From Pseudobdellovibrionaceae bacterium (GTDB taxonomy: Bacteria; Bdellovibrionota; Bdellovibrionia; Bdellovibrionales; JAMPXM01), in contig CAJYOV010000574.1 of assembly GCA_913776405.1 (NCBI GenBank), positions 1 through 7,611 of the forward strand: a DNA stretch of 7,611 nt. The letters run 5' to 3'. The notes beneath the pieces were generated by a model. It searched no databases, was not told the DNA's origin, and saw only the letters and a list, made by a program, of their open reading frames with translations. The stretch's first letter is position 1; each line of letters begins with the position of its first letter. This document shows, piece by piece, positions 5,984-7,611 of the stretch. The position numbers and the translations under genes are program-made.

Positions 5984-6348
5984 TTCAGATGCAAACACGC
6001 CTTCGCGTAGCTGATAACACAGGCGCGAAAGAAGTTATGTGTGTGAAGGTGTTGGGTGGATCTCAGCGCCGTTACGCATCGGTTGGCGACATCGTTGTTG
6101 TTTCGATTAAAGAAGCAGCTCCGACAGCGAAAGTGAAAAAGGGCGACGTAGCAAAAGCTGTTATCGTTCGCACGAGTCACAAAGTTCGTCGCGCCGACGG
6201 TTCTTACATCCGTTTCGATGACAACTCTGCGGTGTTGATCAACAACAACAAAGAGCCAATCGGAACTCGTATCTTCGGACCAGTAGCGAGAGAGCTTCGT
6301 GCGAAAGCATTCACGAAGATCGTTTCGTTGGCCCCTGAAGTATTGTGA
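5980..6348 (+). CDS. rplN: 50S ribosomal protein L14
   Basis: L14 lies at the subunit interface, forms bridge B8 and contacts L19; it is also the target of the silencing factor RsfS. The product is 122 residues, about the same as E. coli. Marks are [26 protein letters not shown], then [60 protein letters not shown] and [12 protein letters not shown]. The ATG overlaps the rpsQ stop by 4 bases and is preceded by AAGGGG (5967-5972). In E. coli rplN is the first gene of a separate spc operon. Here the overlap argues for read-through from the S10 set. Only 23 bp separate it from rplE, so rplX, the usual next gene, is not here. Confidence 0.99.
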   Translation: MIQMQTRLRVADNTGAKEVMCVKVLGGSQRRYASVGDIVVVSIKEAAPTAKVKKGDVAKAVIVRTSHKVRRADGSYIRFDDNSAVLINNNKEPIGTRIFGPVARELRAKAFTKIVSLAPEVL

Positions 6349-6371
6349 TTTGAAATTTTAGGGAGACGCCC

Positions 6372-6992
6372 GTGGCGAAATCTGAAGAGAAAAAATCGAA
6401 AAAAGAAGGCAGCACCGTAAAAGCCGGCACGCAAACAAAGCCAGCTGCAGGTAAAAACCGCCTTCAATTGAAATACGAAAAAGAAACAGCTGGGGGCCTC
6501 AAAAAGTCCCTCAACGTAAAGAGCGCGATGCAGATCCCGCGTCTTGAGAAGATCGTAATCAACGTTTCTTTGGGCGATGCTACGCAAAACCCAAAACTCG
6601 TTCAGGTTGCGGCTGACGAGCTCACAACAATCACTGGTCAAAAAGCGGTTGTTACAAAGGCAAAGAAAGCCATCTCGAACTTCAAACTTCGCGAAGGCAT
6701 GCCGATCGGTGCAGCAGTCACTCTCCGTCGCGAGAAGATGTACTCGTTCCTTGATCGTTTGATGAACCTCGCGCTTCCGCGCGTACGCGACTTCCGTGGT
6801 CTCCCGAACAAGGGTTTCGACGGTCGTGGTAACTACAACCTCGGTCTCAAAGAACAAATCGTGTTCCCAGAGATTAACTACGAGCGCGTAGACAAAGTTC
6901 GCGGTATGAACATCACGATCTGCACGTCTTCAAAAGACGATGCGGGCGCAAAAGCTTTGCTCGAGCAATTGGGCATGCCTTTCCGCAAATAA
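6372..6992 (+). CDS. rplE: 50S ribosomal protein L5 with lysine-rich N-terminal extension
   Basis: L5 binds 5S rRNA in the central protuberance and touches P-site tRNA and the small-subunit head. The product is 206 residues, 27 more than E. coli L5 (179). The core aligns from about residue 28: [18 protein letters not shown], then [77 protein letters not shown] and MPFRK at the end. The extra head ([14 protein letters not shown] and onward to about residue 28) is Lys/Glu/Thr-rich and appears disordered. It does not resemble L24, whose gene is missing just upstream. The start is GTG at 6372, with AGGGAGA at 6360-6366 and about 5-nt spacing. This site is strong and supports the long form. Confidence 0.98.
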   Translation: MAKSEEKKSKKEGSTVKAGTQTKPAAGKNRLQLKYEKETAGGLKKSLNVKSAMQIPRLEKIVINVSLGDATQNPKLVQVAADELTTITGQKAVVTKAKKAISNFKLREGMPIGAAVTLRREKMYSFLDRLMNLALPRVRDFRGLPNKGFDGRGNYNLGLKEQIVFPEINYERVDKVRGMNITICTSSKDDAGAKALLEQLGMPFRK

Positions 6993-7016
6993 TATTAGTC
7001 AAACCTACGCGGGATT

Positions 7017-7062
7017 AGTTTCCCAGCGAACGGCTCCCGGTTGGCGGGAGCTGGAAGAAACT
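7017..7062 (+). promoter_or_regulatory. Two-part mRNA hairpin abutting the rpsH Shine-Dalgarno
   Basis: The lower helix pairs 7017-7022 (AGTTTC) with 7057-7062 and 7023-7025 (CCA) with 7052-7054; A7055 and A7056 are bulged. The upper helix is a perfect 7-bp stem, GCTCCCG (7033-7039) with CGGGAGC (7045-7051), around loop GTTGG. Bases 7026-7032 (GCGAACG) form a 5' internal loop. The helix ends one base before the rpsH Shine-Dalgarno GGAG (7064-7067). No U-tract follows, so it is not an intrinsic terminator. In E. coli S8 represses the spc operon by binding an mRNA helix with an internal loop near rplE. A comparable role here is an inference, and I have not matched the S8 core bases. Confidence 0.5.
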
Positions 7063-7072
7063 TGGAGTGAGA

Positions 7073-7462
7073 ATGGATAAGGTCGCAGAGTTCCTCACGC
7101 GTATCAGAAACGCAGGCGCAGCGAAGCACGACAAAGTCGACGTGCCAGCATCAAAATTGCGCGAGGGCATCGCAACTGTTTTGCGCGATGCAGGTTACGT
7201 TAAAAATTTCAAAACAGTAAAAGATGGCAAACAAGGCATGATGCGCGTTTACCTCGCTTACAAAGCGGATGGTTCACACGCAATCACGAGCGTTCGTCGC
7301 GCGAGCCGTCCAGGCCGTCGTTACTACGTACCTTCAGACAAAATCCCTTCTGTTCGTTCGGGCTATGGCATCGCCATCCTCTCGACGAGCAAAGGCATCC
7401 TGAGCAGCAAACAAGCTACTGAGCAAGGTCTCGGCGGCGAAGTTCTCTGCACTCTCTACTAA
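7073..7462 (+). CDS. rpsH: 30S ribosomal protein S8
   Basis: S8 is a primary 16S rRNA-binding protein that folds the central domain; in E. coli it also represses the spc operon by binding its mRNA. From the ATG at 7073 the product is 129 residues (E. coli 130). It reads MDKVAEFLTRIRNAGAAKHDKV, PASKLREGIATVLRDAGYVKNF, then VRRASRPGRRYYVPSDKIPSVRSGYGIAILSTSKGILSSKQA and GLGGEVLC. The last part includes the STSKG and GLGGE marks of the rRNA-binding C-terminal domain. An in-frame GTG at 7067 overlaps the Shine-Dalgarno GGAG (7064-7067), so the ATG with 5-nt spacing is chosen. It is separated from rplE by 80 bp, an unusually wide gap in this cluster; rpsN would normally be there. Confidence 0.98.
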   Translation: MDKVAEFLTRIRNAGAAKHDKVDVPASKLREGIATVLRDAGYVKNFKTVKDGKQGMMRVYLAYKADGSHAITSVRRASRPGRRYYVPSDKIPSVRSGYGIAILSTSKGILSSKQATEQGLGGEVLCTLY

Positions 7463-7486
7463 GTTTATAAGGATTGGTGAAAGCAC

Positions 7487-7611
7487 ATGTCACGTATCGG
7501 TAGAGCACCAGTTACAGTAGGAAACGGCGTACAAGTTACTGTTACGCCAGCTAACGAAGTTGTCGTTAAAGGCGCGAAGTTCACTCAAAAAGTGCCAATG
7601 CGTCCTGAAGT
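7487..7611 (+). CDS. rplF: 50S ribosomal protein L6, N-terminal part (3'-truncated)
   Basis: L6 sits near the GTPase-associated region and sarcin-ricin loop of the large subunit. Only the first 41 codons are inside the window. They read MSRIGRAPVTVGNGVQVTV, then EVVVKGAKFTQKVPM, the usual opening of the first L6 repeat (MSRxGxxPVxVPxGVxV and VxVKGxKGxL). The ATG at 7487 matches the family start. AAGGA at 7469-7473 lies rather far upstream (13 nt). The gene sits 24 bp after rpsH, its expected place in the spc order. Confidence 0.95.
   Translation, partial: MSRIGRAPVTVGNGVQVTVTPANEVVVKGAKFTQKVPMRPE

Noticed and set aside
6204..6857. 217-codon minus-strand open frame opposite rplN and rplE
   Set aside because: It is antisense to two certain ribosomal protein genes, with a skewed composition (runs of Phe, Cys and Arg) typical of the reverse of lysine-rich coding sequence.
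7033..7051. Intrinsic terminator between rplE and rpsH
   Set aside because: The stem is GC-rich, but no U-tract follows and the next gene's Shine-Dalgarno is adjacent; a translational role fits better.
7067..7075. GTG at 7067 as the rpsH start
   Set aside because: It overlaps the last base of the Shine-Dalgarno GGAG; the ATG at 7073 has proper spacing and matches the family.

Overview
The window is a bacterial ribosomal-protein supercluster read entirely on the + strand. It holds the 3' end of the elongation factor G gene (fusA), a 469-bp untranslated gap, then an S10-type cluster (rpsJ-rplC-rplD-rplW-rplB-rpsS-rplV-rpsC-rplP-rpmC-rpsQ) running directly into an spc-type cluster (rplN-rplE-rpsH-rplF). 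rplF is cut by the window end. Every gene is identified by close similarity to well-known ribosomal protein families. Base composition is near 50% GC, by eye. The proteins have a proteobacterial look, and the order and composition would suit a Bdellovibrio-like or other former 'deltaproteobacterial' lineage. That placement is an inference from memory of family sequences and is only moderately secure.

Layout. Bases 1-451 hold the EF-G C-terminus (end of domain IV and domain V). Bases 452-920 hold no convincing gene on the + strand. They contain a long quasi-palindrome just after fusA, a sigma70-like promoter with a consensus TTGACA box and an A/T-rich upstream tract, and a leader of about 230 nt that can form several hairpins, two of them mutually exclusive. 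Bases 921-5983 are the eleven S10-operon genes, separated by 1-24 bp or overlapping. Bases 5980-7611 are the spc-type genes. rplN overlaps rpsQ by an ATGA junction, so the S10 and spc sets probably form one transcription unit.

How the genes work together: all products are ribosome parts. S10, S19, S3, S17 and S8 belong to the small subunit. L3, L4, L23, L2, L22, L16, L29, L14, L5 and L6 belong to the large subunit. EF-G drives translocation. Co-transcription and close coupling, with Shine-Dalgarno sites often inside the preceding gene, suit balanced synthesis.

Three things depart from the textbook layout. (1) rplX (L24) is missing between rplN and rplE, and rpsN (S14) is missing between rplE and rpsH. 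tuf is also absent after fusA. (2) L3, S17 and L5 each carry an N-terminal low-complexity extension of about 27-30 residues. (3) The 74-nt rplE-rpsH gap, where rpsN would normally sit, folds into a strong two-part hairpin that abuts the rpsH Shine-Dalgarno site, which makes it a candidate autoregulatory element. I saw no mobile element, CRISPR array, tRNA or rRNA. Apart from these points the region is conserved housekeeping DNA.
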